64,000 nucleotides of DNA from Bacteroidales bacterium (GTDB lineage: Bacteria; Bacteroidota; Bacteroidia; Bacteroidales; Marinilabiliaceae), in contig JAKSLF010000010.1 in NCBI GenBank assembly GCA_024401355.1, positions 24,548 to 88,547 of the forward strand, given 5' to 3'. The notes below the pieces were generated by a model that made no database searches, was not told where the DNA came from, and worked only from the letters and a program-made list of their open reading frames with translations. This document shows, one piece after another, positions 25,074 to 35,700 of this stretch (position 1 is its first letter; each line of letters opens with the position of its first letter). The position numbers and the translations under genes were made by a program.

Positions 25074-25470
25074 CAACATTGACCACCTCTATTTCAAAGA
25101 CTAGAGTCGAGTTGCCTGGAATCTGATCCATGCGTTTCTCACCATATCCGACTGTAGCAGGAATATAAACCTCCCATCTGTCACCTATGTGCATACCAAG
25201 AAGTGCAATCTGAAAACCATCAATAAGATCTCTTACTCTCAAAGCCTCAGCATATCCTTGTCCGAAGGTATTATCAAATACAGTACCGTTGATAAGTGAA
25301 CCCTTATAGTAACAGCTGACAACACTTCCTGGAGTAACAAGTCCTTTTCCTTCACCACTTTTTATCACCTTGTAAAGGACCCCTTTCGACAAGTGCGACA
25401 CACCATCCTCAAGACGCTTCTTCTTGAGAAAGTCAATATTAATCTGTTTATACTCTTCTTTATTTGCCAT
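25069..25470 (-). CDS. FKBP-type peptidyl-prolyl cis-trans isomerase
   Basis: A 133-residue FKBP. The start is placed at 25470 (MANKEEYKQ), because the 17 residues ahead of it in the frame are unlike any FKBP and overlap the end of the RNase P RNA leader region. After a short helical N-terminus, the FKBP fold runs from VLYKVIKSGEG through VVSCYYKGSLINGTVFDNTF and IDGFQIALLGMHIGDRWEVYIPATVGYG to VFEIEVVNV; motif pieces include the active-site Tyr and Asp of YKG and FDNT. No signal peptide is seen, so the protein is probably cytoplasmic. It lies between rnpB and the cobalamin operon promoter. Confidence 0.88.
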   Translation of the reverse strand: MANKEEYKQINIDFLKKKRLEDGVSHLSKGVLYKVIKSGEGKGLVTPGSVVSCYYKGSLINGTVFDNTFGQGYAEALRVRDLIDGFQIALLGMHIGDRWEVYIPATVGYGEKRMDQIPGNSTLVFEIEVVNVV

Positions 25471-25532
25471 ATTCAAAATCTTAAAAAGACAAAAAATGCC
25501 GCACATATAAATGTACGGCATATATAATTATC

Positions 25533-25903
25533 AGCAAGCCAATAAGCCGAGTTCTGTCTCCCCGAAGGGCGTCTATCATTTATCTCGGACGACAGTCACC
25601 TGCCGCCTCAATCGACCTACCCCCTTCTGCAAGCATTTCTGCTACTGCAGCGAGCAACCGCAGTGACTTACGTCAGCAAAAGTATACATGGTCTTTCAAT
25701 CTATGGGTCGTACAGCAGCCAATGTCACCACGGCCCGGTGAGCTCTTACCTCGCCTTTTCACCCTTGCCCTTTCGGGCGGTTATTTTCTGTTACGACTAC
25801 TGACCATTGCTGGCCACTTCCCGTTAAGAAGCATAGTGCTCTGTATTGCCCGGACTTTCCTCTAAGACTGTAAACAGCCGTAGCGATAGACAGGCCTACT
25901 GAT
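25533..25903 (-). ncRNA. rnpB: RNase P RNA
   Basis: The catalytic RNA of ribonuclease P, which matures tRNA 5' ends. Read on the minus strand it has the invariant P4 region GAGGAAAGTCCGGGC near its 5' end and ACAGAACTCGGCTTATT at its 3' end, the two halves of the conserved core, and the length of about 370 bases is normal. Its 5' end lies only a few bases behind the stop codon of the SPOR-like gene (25911). I see no TAnnTTTG element in the 3' end of that gene, so the RNA may be processed from the long upstream transcript or use an unusual promoter. Confidence 0.95.
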
Positions 25904-25910
25904 TAAATCA

Positions 25911-26540
25911 TTATTCGATACGGAATGCAGCGTACTTCTGATATTCAACGATGAACGCCTTCTCGTAACCGAGCGACTTCATCTGCTGCTGCAAAGCCTC
26001 TACCTCACTACCCTTTACAGGAGGTGTTGTATAACGAAAAATCTTATCGTTGAGCCTGTACTCATATACATCATCAACCTTTTCAAAGAAAGTGAGATAT
26101 ACAGGGTATCTGAAAGCCGCAAGCTGAACTACATAATCCTTTGAAGGGTCGATAACCAACTTGCCACTCTTGGCGCTCTGAGCATACTCTGATTCAGTAA
26201 TTGAGAATCTCTTTGTATTAGTCACGAAAGCCTCAGCATATCCATTGTTTCTGATAGCAGCGAGCTGAGCATTGGCATCAGCGTATGTATTGAACTGACC
26301 GACACAATAACGTGCGTAACCATCAGTACAAGGATATTCATACACCTTGTCAAGATTCTTGAAGAAATTGGCATCTGAAGGTGCCTGCTTAAGAGCCAAA
26401 ACCTGAACAGTAAAGACACTTGAAGGTTCCTCAACTGTTACAATCTGCTTTTGAGTACGAAGCTCTGAAAGCTTATCCTGAGCAAATGATGCTACGCTTG
26501 TTGCGGCCAGAATTGCTATTGCTAATATCTTATTCATCAT
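25911..26540 (-). CDS. Exported protein with two SPOR-like repeats
   Basis: A 209-residue protein with a signal peptide (cleavage after VASFAQ). Two related segments of about 75 residues, FTVQVLALKQAPSDANFF to AFVTNT and YVVQLAAFRYPVYLTFF to AFIVEY, each have the beta-alpha-beta pattern of SPOR domains, which bind peptidoglycan stripped of stem peptides. It is the last protein gene of the series that begins with the giant adhesin, 34 bases behind the PorE-like gene. A role in tying the export or anchoring machine to the cell wall is a reasonable inference; no experiment is known to me. Confidence 0.72.
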   Translation of the reverse strand: MMNKILAIAILAATSVASFAQDKLSELRTQKQIVTVEEPSSVFTVQVLALKQAPSDANFFKNLDKVYEYPCTDGYARYCVGQFNTYADANAQLAAIRNNGYAEAFVTNTKRFSITESEYAQSAKSGKLVIDPSKDYVVQLAAFRYPVYLTFFEKVDDVYEYRLNDKIFRYTTPPVKGSEVEALQQQMKSLGYEKAFIVEYQKYAAFRIE

Positions 26541-26574
26541 CAGATCTAATTATTCATGAATAGTAGGGTTCACA

Positions 26575-28647
26575 TTAATGTCTAACATTCCATACGACAA
26601 CCTCGATACGACGGTTGGTCAAATGCTGTGACTTATCGCAGTAGATACCACGATGGCAACGGTTTTTGAGGTAACGTTCGCCATAGCCACGAGGTATAAG
26701 CTGGTCTTCATTGACACCCTTTGATACCAAGTATGACTTAGACTTATCTGCCATATTCTGGCTGACATTCAAATTACCATAACGATTACCCTTTGCCTCT
26801 GTGTGACCATTGAGCTTAACAACGATGTTAGGATTCTGGAGAAGATAAGCAGCGAGCTTGTCGAGAGTCTCCTTAGCCTTGTCATCAAGGTCATTTTCGT
26901 ATGGAATTTCCATACCAGAAATATCATCAAGAACAGCATCATTGAAAATAGGAGTAAGCTGGATTCCATCCTTACCCATAGATTCAAGTTCGCCTATTGT
27001 AGCAACAAGGTTTTTCTCGTTGTAACCCTCCTTTGAAACATTAACGCAGTAGTCTGCCTCGTTATTGACATTCTCGCCAGGGATAGTAACAGTAACCTTA
27101 CCATTTTTGTCAGTAACGCCTGTAGCAATCTTCTTGCCAGTAGCAGCATCAGTAATAGTAATAACAGCGCCTTCAATCTTAGTGCCGTTGAAAGTACTTA
27201 TAACAGTAGTGTTGAAAGTGAAAGGATCAGCCTTTTTCACATCAACAACAGGCGCAGGCTCTGGTTCTGGTTCTGTAACAGGTGCTGGAGCAGGAGTAGC
27301 AACAACAGGTTCTTCACCGAATACGAGCATCTCCTCGCCCATCATAGGAGCCATTTCCTCAACAGGTGCATCTACATGAACACGAGGACGAACAGTAAAG
27401 ATCTTATCTGCATAACCATCACCCATCTGGTTAGAAGAGACGAAACCGAAATTATCGATCTTAGGGTCCATCACATAGGAGAAGTCATCCTTGTTAGAGT
27501 TAAAAGGCTTCATCATATTACGAACATTCTGCCACTTACCATCAATCTGCTCGGCACAGAAAATATCGAGACCGCCGAAACCAGGATGACCCTTAGAAGA
27601 GAAGTAGAACTTACCGTCACGATTGACAACAGGATAAACCTCGTCTTCGTAAGTATTGATCTGCTTACCCATATTCTTAACCTTGCCGAAAGAGTTAGGA
27701 CCCTTGCGCTCGCAATAGTAGATATCCTTACCACCGAAACCACCATCCATATTAGAAACGAAGTAAAGAGTATTATTATCGAGAGACAAAGCAGGGTGTG
27801 CACAGTCATATTCGTTAGAGTTGATAGTCAACTCACGATCATTAACCCAGTCATTGCCGTCAAATTCCACTACGAAGATCTTCATTACATCATGATCGCC
27901 TACGACAACCGACTTGGTATAATACATATACTTAAAATCATTGGTGAAACAGATAGCACCAACGTGATAAGGAGAAGTCAAATTCTTAGAGAACAACTGA
28001 TAAGAATTATCCTTAACGAAACCATTGTCATCAACAGTAGAGCAGAAAAGATTCAAGAAGTCAGCACCATTCTTATCCTTCTTAGCTCCTTCAACAGCCG
28101 ATGAATATACGACCTTATCCTTATAGTACTGAATACCGAAAGACTGTGTAGCAGCCAACAACTCAGCACAAGGGTTAACCATGATAGACATATCCATTCG
28201 GTCGTTATTGGAAGCCCACTTACAATGCTCTATGAGGTCGTTTACTCGAAGAGTGTTGGCACCTTCCTGCTTAGAACGGTTATACCATACAATAGCTTCG
28301 TCATACAAACCCATCTGGTGGATTGTAGAAGCATAGAGGAAGACATCTTCACCTGTAAGATTATTTTCGATTTCGACGAAAGTTTCGAAAGCATGCTCGA
28401 CACTATTGATGTAGGAAAAGCTTCGAGCGAGCTTTTTAGCTTCATCAAGAGAAAGAGTTGCACCGAGATCGCGAGCCGCAACATAATTGTTGGACGCGTT
28501 GAAATAATCCTCGTCACTGTAATTGGAGTTAGCCTCCTTGAGAATCTTCTTGATCTTCTTCTGTACATCCTTAGGTAGCTGAGCAGAACTATCTACCGTC
28601 CACAACATAGGACATAGAAGTAAAACAAGTAAAGCAATGTATTTCAT
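26575..28647 (-). CDS. PorE-like T9SS protein: TPR, PD40 propeller, regulatory domain and OmpA domain
   Basis: A 690-residue exported protein. After the signal peptide (near VDSSAQ) come TPR-like helices (about 25-140), a PD40/WD40-type beta-propeller (about 180-420, with ALSLDNNTLYFVSN and FYFSSKGHPGFGGLDIF), a Pro/Glu/Ala-rich linker (about 425-470), a carboxypeptidase-like regulatory domain (about 475-555) and a C-terminal OmpA-like domain (about 575-690, ending in NRRIEVVVW). This is the order of Porphyromonas gingivalis PorE, a T9SS component that holds the apparatus to peptidoglycan. No lipobox is seen, unlike PorE. In the OmpA domain the usual HTD is HTE and the LSxxRA helix reads VSQNMADK, so wall binding may differ. 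It follows the PorP/SprF gene by 58 bases. Confidence 0.82.
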   Translation of the reverse strand: MKYIALLVLLLCPMLWTVDSSAQLPKDVQKKIKKILKEANSNYSDEDYFNASNNYVAARDLGATLSLDEAKKLARSFSYINSVEHAFETFVEIENNLTGEDVFLYASTIHQMGLYDEAIVWYNRSKQEGANTLRVNDLIEHCKWASNNDRMDMSIMVNPCAELLAATQSFGIQYYKDKVVYSSAVEGAKKDKNGADFLNLFCSTVDDNGFVKDNSYQLFSKNLTSPYHVGAICFTNDFKYMYYTKSVVVGDHDVMKIFVVEFDGNDWVNDRELTINSNEYDCAHPALSLDNNTLYFVSNMDGGFGGKDIYYCERKGPNSFGKVKNMGKQINTYEDEVYPVVNRDGKFYFSSKGHPGFGGLDIFCAEQIDGKWQNVRNMMKPFNSNKDDFSYVMDPKIDNFGFVSSNQMGDGYADKIFTVRPRVHVDAPVEEMAPMMGEEMLVFGEEPVVATPAPAPVTEPEPEPAPVVDVKKADPFTFNTTVISTFNGTKIEGAVITITDAATGKKIATGVTDKNGKVTVTIPGENVNNEADYCVNVSKEGYNEKNLVATIGELESMGKDGIQLTPIFNDAVLDDISGMEIPYENDLDDKAKETLDKLAAYLLQNPNIVVKLNGHTEAKGNRYGNLNVSQNMADKSKSYLVSKGVNEDQLIPRGYGERYLKNRCHRGIYCDKSQHLTNRRIEVVVWNVRH

Positions 28648-28705
28648 AGTGGATGAATAATTAATCGTATTGTCAGTTATAATCCTATCAAATTAAGTAA
28701 TAATA

Positions 28706-29722
28706 TTAGAAGTATCTGATTGAGCGCATACCAGGGCTCTTCTTAGGAGTGAAATCCATGAAGACACCAATTTCATGCGAACCAACAGTAGCATACTTTC
28801 TTATATCACTTATAGAGTAATCAAATGAGTATCTAACACCCCATGTTGAAGAACTCTTCTTATTTGACTTTTTAGAACCTATCTTACCAACCTGATATTC
28901 GGCAAGGATTACAGCTTCAGAGACAGTTCTGTAAGAGAAGCCGACCCAAAGTTCCTGATTCTTGATAGGCTTAACGCTACAAGAAATATCCATTGTAAGT
29001 GGAGCTCCAGGAATAACACGCGCAAGAGCAGTTGGTTTAATCTTTATATCATTGACGTCAAACACATAACCACCATAAACGTATGAATGAAGATCCTTGA
29101 AACTAACTGTATTCTTGATTTCCTGCTTATTGCTATTATACTTATTAGTAAAGAAGCGAGGAACGCTCAAACCAACAAAGTACTTAGCAGTATAGAGATA
29201 AGCACCGAAACCAGTATTGAAACCGAACTTAGAAACCTTTTCCTTAAGGAACAGAGGGTCATTCGGATGAGTAATTATAGCTTTAGTTCCATCATAAAGG
29301 ATATTCTTGAAACCGACTTGAAGACCAAGACGAAGATTAGTCTTGTTATTAAGTTTCAAACGATACGAACCTGCAGCGAAGAACTCAAAATTGTTAGTAA
29401 AACCGAGGTGGTCATTGGAAACAACCACGCCTACACCAACGTCCTTAAGCGCTTTAATGCTAGTTATAGGTCCATGAACGTTAACAGCACCAGTATAAGG
29501 CGCGCCCTTAAATCCGGTCCACTGTGAGCGGAACACTAACAATCCACTGATCGCATCTCGCGATCCAGAGTAGGCAGGATTGAGAATACCCTGGTTAGAG
29601 ATATAATGGTTGTATACGGCCTGGTCCTGAGCGCGGACCACCAAAGTGGTCACGCCCATAACAGCCAATATCACAATATATCTTACTAAATCTCTCATAT
29701 ATGTTATGCGTTTAATCGTCAT
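28706..29722 (-). CDS. PorP/SprF family T9SS outer-membrane protein
   Basis: A 338-residue outer-membrane barrel of the PorP/SprF family. The mature N-terminus QAVYNHYISNQGILNPAYSGSRD (recognised in its pieces YISN and NPAYSG) and the following FRSQWTGFKGAP are family hallmarks. In Flavobacterium johnsoniae SprF is needed to put the giant adhesin SprB, a type B T9SS cargo, on the surface, and sprF lies directly downstream of sprB. Here the gene begins 28 bases after the stop of a 5301-residue type B cargo, so the same partnership is very likely. The signal peptide is preceded by a short charged stretch (MTIKRITYMRD); a start 24 bases downstream at the second Met is also possible. Confidence 0.92.
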   Translation of the reverse strand: MTIKRITYMRDLVRYIVILAVMGVTTLVVRAQDQAVYNHYISNQGILNPAYSGSRDAISGLLVFRSQWTGFKGAPYTGAVNVHGPITSIKALKDVGVGVVVSNDHLGFTNNFEFFAAGSYRLKLNNKTNLRLGLQVGFKNILYDGTKAIITHPNDPLFLKEKVSKFGFNTGFGAYLYTAKYFVGLSVPRFFTNKYNSNKQEIKNTVSFKDLHSYVYGGYVFDVNDIKIKPTALARVIPGAPLTMDISCSVKPIKNQELWVGFSYRTVSEAVILAEYQVGKIGSKKSNKKSSSTWGVRYSFDYSISDIRKYATVGSHEIGVFMDFTPKKSPGMRSIRYF

Positions 29723-29750
29723 TACTCAGTTATCTTTACGTCTACCTCCA

Positions 29751-32700
29751 TTATCTTCTTAATTCAATATATCCATTAAGTTTCTTGGTCCTAACCTTAT
29801 TGTCAACATTGAAGTTGATAGTGAAGACGTAGAAGTAAGTACCCTGTGGTAACTGTTCACCAACAGTAAGCATATTAGATGTCTTAGAAGTACCATCCCA
29901 GTTTGGACAATCACGTCCATATCTTGAACCAGAAGATCTATATACCAATGTACCCCAACGGTTGAAAACTTCAAGGTATGAAGAATGGCATTCCTCGTAT
30001 GAAGGTGGAAGAGTTACAATAAACTCATCATTAAAACCATCACCATTAGGAGATATAGCATTCGGCATCAAGAATCCGACAGAATCGCCTGGTACAGTTT
30101 CGTTACCGCAAAGTATCGTAATATACGAGATATTTGAGTAGCGCAGATTTCTCATCTTTTCGTTGTATGCACGATAAGGAATCTTAATCTCACCATAGAA
30201 TGTATTAGAAGGTTTGCGATATACGAATAAACCAGTCTTACTTGAAGTGTGGAGATCAGTTGTACCGTCGAAATCATCAAAGCCCCAGTTACCCATTCCA
30301 TCGTAGATGTCACGCAGGCTCACATACTTGTAGTATACAGGCTTCCAATACTTGTAGATAGGATCCATTACATAGTACTGGTAACCGCCTATGCTTACAG
30401 AGTCAACCTTATAATTAGGGTTGTCAAAGTCCTCAGCAGTAAGTTTGTCAACCTTAATCTTAGTATTGTCATCGTATACCTTGAAGTATTCGTATCCAGT
30501 GCTTACATAAGTTGAGTCACAACCATCTTCGTACTTATCGAGAACTCTCTTAGAATAGAGAGTATCGACATTGCAACCCTTCACATAATTGTCGAATACT
30601 GTGATTGAATCACGGTCGGTATAGATGCCTTCACCAGGTTCGTCAACATATACCTTCTCGGCATTGTCGAGCCATTCGAATACGATGTTTGCATCCTTAG
30701 ACAAATTGCCACGCAATGAAGAGTAACCTGTTTCTGGACCGAACTTCTCTATGAACAAATCGCTTGTGACAGTAGAAGAACCATCCATTGCAGTTTCATA
30801 CTCTGGCAAATAAACCTTATCAATAGCCGTACTCCAATCGAGGAACTTGTGATTACCCTTATGGCCGTAACCAGGAATCAATGGCTGTGGATGTGAAGAG
30901 TCATCAGAATTCAAGTAGATGAATACATCGTATGTAGTAAGCTCCTCATCGATGAATGTCAAGTATCCAAGATCATTCTGACATTCTGTAGCATGAGTCA
31001 TATCGGTAACACGGATTGTGTAATCACCGATACCCATTACATTGACAGAATCAGCAGATACGGTTACACCATTTTCATCGGTAGTAGAAATAACCTTCTT
31101 AAGGTCGGATACAATAGGACCGAAGTAGAGTGTCTGACCCTCGTTTACATCGTCGATAGTCTGAAGAACGTAGTCCTCACCATTAGCAACCGAGAGATGG
31201 ACAAGTTCATACTTGTAACCCTTATGAGCATTCTCGAATACCACGAAGCCGTTATCGAGCAAGCCATATTCAGGGTTCTTAGTATCCTCAGCTATTACGT
31301 AAGAGCCATCAACAACATTACCAGCAGCGAAGTAAACGTTAGGAATTGAATCAACGTTAGTATCATTGTCGCTGAATGGAAGTGGGTTCTGAACAATCTC
31401 AACGATGTTAGAAGTAGCATCACATCCATCGTCAGTCTTAAGCGTTACGAAATAGAAGCCGTTAGTAGCATTCTTATTGTAAGTAGTGCCGTTGAATGAC
31501 CAACCGTTGAAGATAATTTCCGCAGCATGACTTGCACCGAAGTAGTCAGGGAGTTCCTGAACATCGACAAGGTCGAGAGAATCAACATTGATTTCAGAGA
31601 GATCAGTTACCTTCTCATAAGGATCAGTATACTTGAAGAGTCGGTAAGTAATGCCCTTATCAACATCCTTGAATGCGAGAGTCAAACCAGACTCGCCTTC
31701 GCAATACTCGTTGATATCCTCCTTAACGTAGAGTCTTTCACCAGGGAGTGTAGAATTCTTGACGTAGAGGGTTCTGCTTGCGATGCTGTCGTATGGACAA
31801 CCAGTTGCCATTACAGCACTCATCACAACTACAATAGTATCACCATTAGTGAAATTAGTAGGCTTATAGATGAATCCAGCGTTAACCTTGCTGAATGTGT
31901 CATCGACAACCTTAGTCTTAACAACACCATCCTCAGTGTACTGCTTGTAGAGCTTGAAGCCGTAGCTTGAGACAATTGAATTGTTAGTATCACCATAGAA
32001 CCATATTCTAGAAGAAGGACAGATTTCAACATTATCCTTATCCTCCTGATCACCGTTGAGAAGCATTATCATCTTAGTGTCAGGCAAGATAGAAGCTGTG
32101 AAGTCGACCTCAACAGAATTCATAGCGATCTTGCATCCCTCCTTATCAGCATAGAATGTGTAAGTAGCGACGTTGTTACCAGTAGCGATCCAGTAGATGC
32201 CATCCTCAGATACGATAGCCTCACCGAGCTGGTCGCTGAAGTACTTAGTACCATCGACTGGGTTAACCACTCTAATAGTAGTCTTGTCAGAGCAGCCAGA
32301 AGCGTCGGCTACCACAGTCTCACCCTCGAGAGATGGACGATAGAAGTTGACATGGCTGACAACCAAGTCGCAGACATCACTTGCACCACGAGCCCAGATA
32401 GTGTACTTACCAGTAGTTGTGAGAGTGAATGTTGGATGATCCTTAGTTGCGATAGCGTAAACAGCGCCATCTTCGGCAACAAGTTCGTATGTAACACCCT
32501 CAGTGAGCTTCGCAGACTCAGAAGCAACACTATTAAGGTCGATAACAACCTCGTTGCAGTCAGTCTGATCATCGAAGTCAGCAAGAACATTAATCACACC
32601 ATTAACCTCAACATTGAATGGTTCGGTAGCCATCTGAGAATTACCCTTGACAGCAGTGATAACCATGCTATGAACACCGAGTGGTTCAGTAATAGTCCAA

Positions 32701-35700
32701 GCAACCTCGCCAGAACCTGCAGTAATAGGCTCGAGAGTGATATCATTATCGGCACAAGCGATAGAGTACTTCCAACCAGCCTTAGGTTCAGTAACCTTGA
32801 CAATAGTACCAGCCTGACAGTCGATAACCACTTCCTTAGTGATGATAGCGACAGTAAGCTCAGTGAATGTCACAGGACCGTAGAGAGAAGAACATTCGCC
32901 GTTAGAAGCCTTAACATAGTAGTCACCGATGCCCTCACCTGGGTGAGCCTCAACGTCACCGTTGATAGGACCGAAGAATACCTTATAAACTGGAGCTGCA
33001 GGTTCAGCAGGAACTACAGGTTCTGCAGGCTCTTCACCCTCAGCAGGCTCCTCGGCAGGAATCTCAGGAACTACATAGAGTTCAGCATACTTAGTTTCGA
33101 GCTCGACACCCTTATGAACAAGAGTATAAGCGATACCAGGCTGAGCATTTTCAACAACTACCCTACCAGCAGGATCATCGACAGTACCAACAGTCTCGTT
33201 GACAGTAGAAGCGATAATCACGTTGTTTTCATCGACATCAGCGAAGTAGATATTACCATCGATGCTTATAGGGTTGATAACAACCTCGGTAGCGGCAACT
33301 TCACTAGGACAATCGCTACCAACCGCAGTTGCTACAGCTGATACAGTCACAACGCCCTCGACATCAGAGATATTGAGCTTGAATGTTGAAGAAGTAGAAT
33401 TCTGCTTTTCAACACCGTTGACGTAGAATGTATAGTTAACATCAGTAACATCACTAACAGCCTCGAATACTACCGAAGTAGACTTACAGATGTTAGGAGT
33501 AACAGTTCCAGTATAAGTCTTACCGTCGATATTAGTAGTCAACACGATAGAAGGCTTGGTCTTCTTCTCGAACTGAACAGAGATATTATCAATGTATTCT
33601 GAGCATCCATCAAGTTCAGCCTTGATAGCATAACCATCATTAGGCTCAGTAACCTTCCATGAGTAGTCAGAGATCTTAGTGTTAGCACCAAGGAATGTGT
33701 AAGTAGCCTCAGGAACGGTATTGCTGATAGAGATGATAGCCTCGCCGTTACCGTCACAATCGCTAGTAGCATCTATAGAGTAGATGACATCTGAGAGACC
33801 GTGGATATTGTAGCTAACCTCAGCAACCTTTTCAACACAGTCGTCAGTTGTAGCACGAACGATGTAAGTACCGAGAGTAATTATACGGAACGACTTATCA
33901 GCAGCAGAACCATCATAAACGAATGGCTTACCGACAGGCTTTTCAACATTATCAGTTCTCAACTTGTAGACATCGTAAGTAACACCATTTACAAGGCTAG
34001 ACGCCTTAATAATGAGGTTAGCAGCAATTTCAGGACAAGTTGGAGCAGTTATTACATTATCATCATCATCAGTGAGGTAAACATCAGCCATAGTGATAGC
34101 TGCAGTGCTTGTGGCAGATGCATCATTGTACATGAACTCACAAGAACCGTTACTAGCCTTGACAGAGAATACATGAGTGCCGACAATGTCAACAATCCAA
34201 ACACCATCAGAGTGGATGTATGAAGGCTCAGCCAAACCATCGATGTAGAGAGTGTAGTCGACACCAGACTCGATAGCCGAGAGGACTACAGTGACACTAC
34301 CAGCGCAACCGCCTTCAGCAGTCACCTCAGCATCAGCGAAAGTAGAGGACTTGAAGTCAGAAGGACGGATCACATCGATAACCTCTTCGCAGTTGCCGAG
34401 GTAAGCGATGAGCTTGCTAGTAACATCCTTAGAAACATTCCAAGTGATAGTGCTTCCGACAGCAGTGCCTTCAACACCGCTAAGTTTGTAAGTTACACCA
34501 TCCTGAGCATTATCGAGATTAACCTTAGCGGAACCGTCGCAATCAACAGTTGCAGAGACAACCACATCTTCAGTAGCAATAACAGTCTTCTGGAAGTTGA
34601 ATGAAGCAACATCGTTGAAGCATCCATTATTACGAGTAGCAATGATCTTGTAGTCGCCATCAGCATCGAGGAGGAACTGGAGAGGAACAATGCCATCAGT
34701 TACCTGTGCCTGAGAATCGGACTGTGGAGCCGAAGCAGAGGCGTCGACGAGATAGTAAGTAACATTACTTTCGATGTTAGCAGAAATCTTAAGAGTGTAA
34801 GCAGCCTCGCAAGACTTGATATCGGCAACAGAAAGAGCCTTAACCTTAGAGTAGTCGATAGTTTCAGCAAATACTATGAATGGTACGCAACCACTAGCAT
34901 TGCTTGCCTCAATCTTGTAGAGAGCCTTACCACCATTATTAATAGTCCAGCTAATAGCCTTTTCCTGAGCGACACCGTCTACATAGAGAGTGTAATCGAC
35001 ATCATCCTGAGGATCGGCAATAGAGAACTTAGTAATAGCATTCTCGCAGTCGTAGTCGACATCAACCTTAACATTATCAAATGTCTCGGAAACGAAGCTG
35101 TTGACAGCAAGAGTAGCAATATTGATATCGCAAGAACCAACAGTAGCATTCAAGAAGACAACCTCAGTAGGACGTTCAGAGAGGTTCCAAACGATAGGGC
35201 TACCAGTACCATTCTTCTTATTAGCACCATTGAGAGTGTAGACAACACCAGGCTGAGAGCCATCCATTGTGATAGTAACCTTACCATCGCAAGACTGCTC
35301 GGCAGCAACCTTGAAGTTAGTGTTAATCTTACGAGTATTGAAGAGAACAGCGTAAACCTCCATGAAGCATTCGTTGTTCAAAGTAGCATATACTGAGTAA
35401 GTACCAGTCTCCTTGAGAGTGAACTCGAGGTTAGAACCAGTATATCTGTGGAACTCGAGGCTACCAGTAGCAGGGTCAGCATTGCCCTTAACGAGGTAGT
35501 AAGTAGCGCCATAGAAGAGGTCCTCACCAAGGAGAACGAACTTACCGTCACCACTGTCATCGCAGTTAGTAACAGTTATCTGATCAACCATTACATCAGG
35601 CAATACAGTAGCTGAAGCCTGACCAATAACAGACTCACAAGCATCGACAGAACCGATAACAGTGAATGTCTCAGTACCACCAGTAGTTGGGATAGTCCAA

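Noticed and set aside
32352-33341. Plus-strand frames of up to 329 codons opposite the giant adhesin
   Set aside because: They mirror the adhesin codons, are rich in Ser, Asn, Ile and Leu, and show no family motif, signal peptide or promoter.
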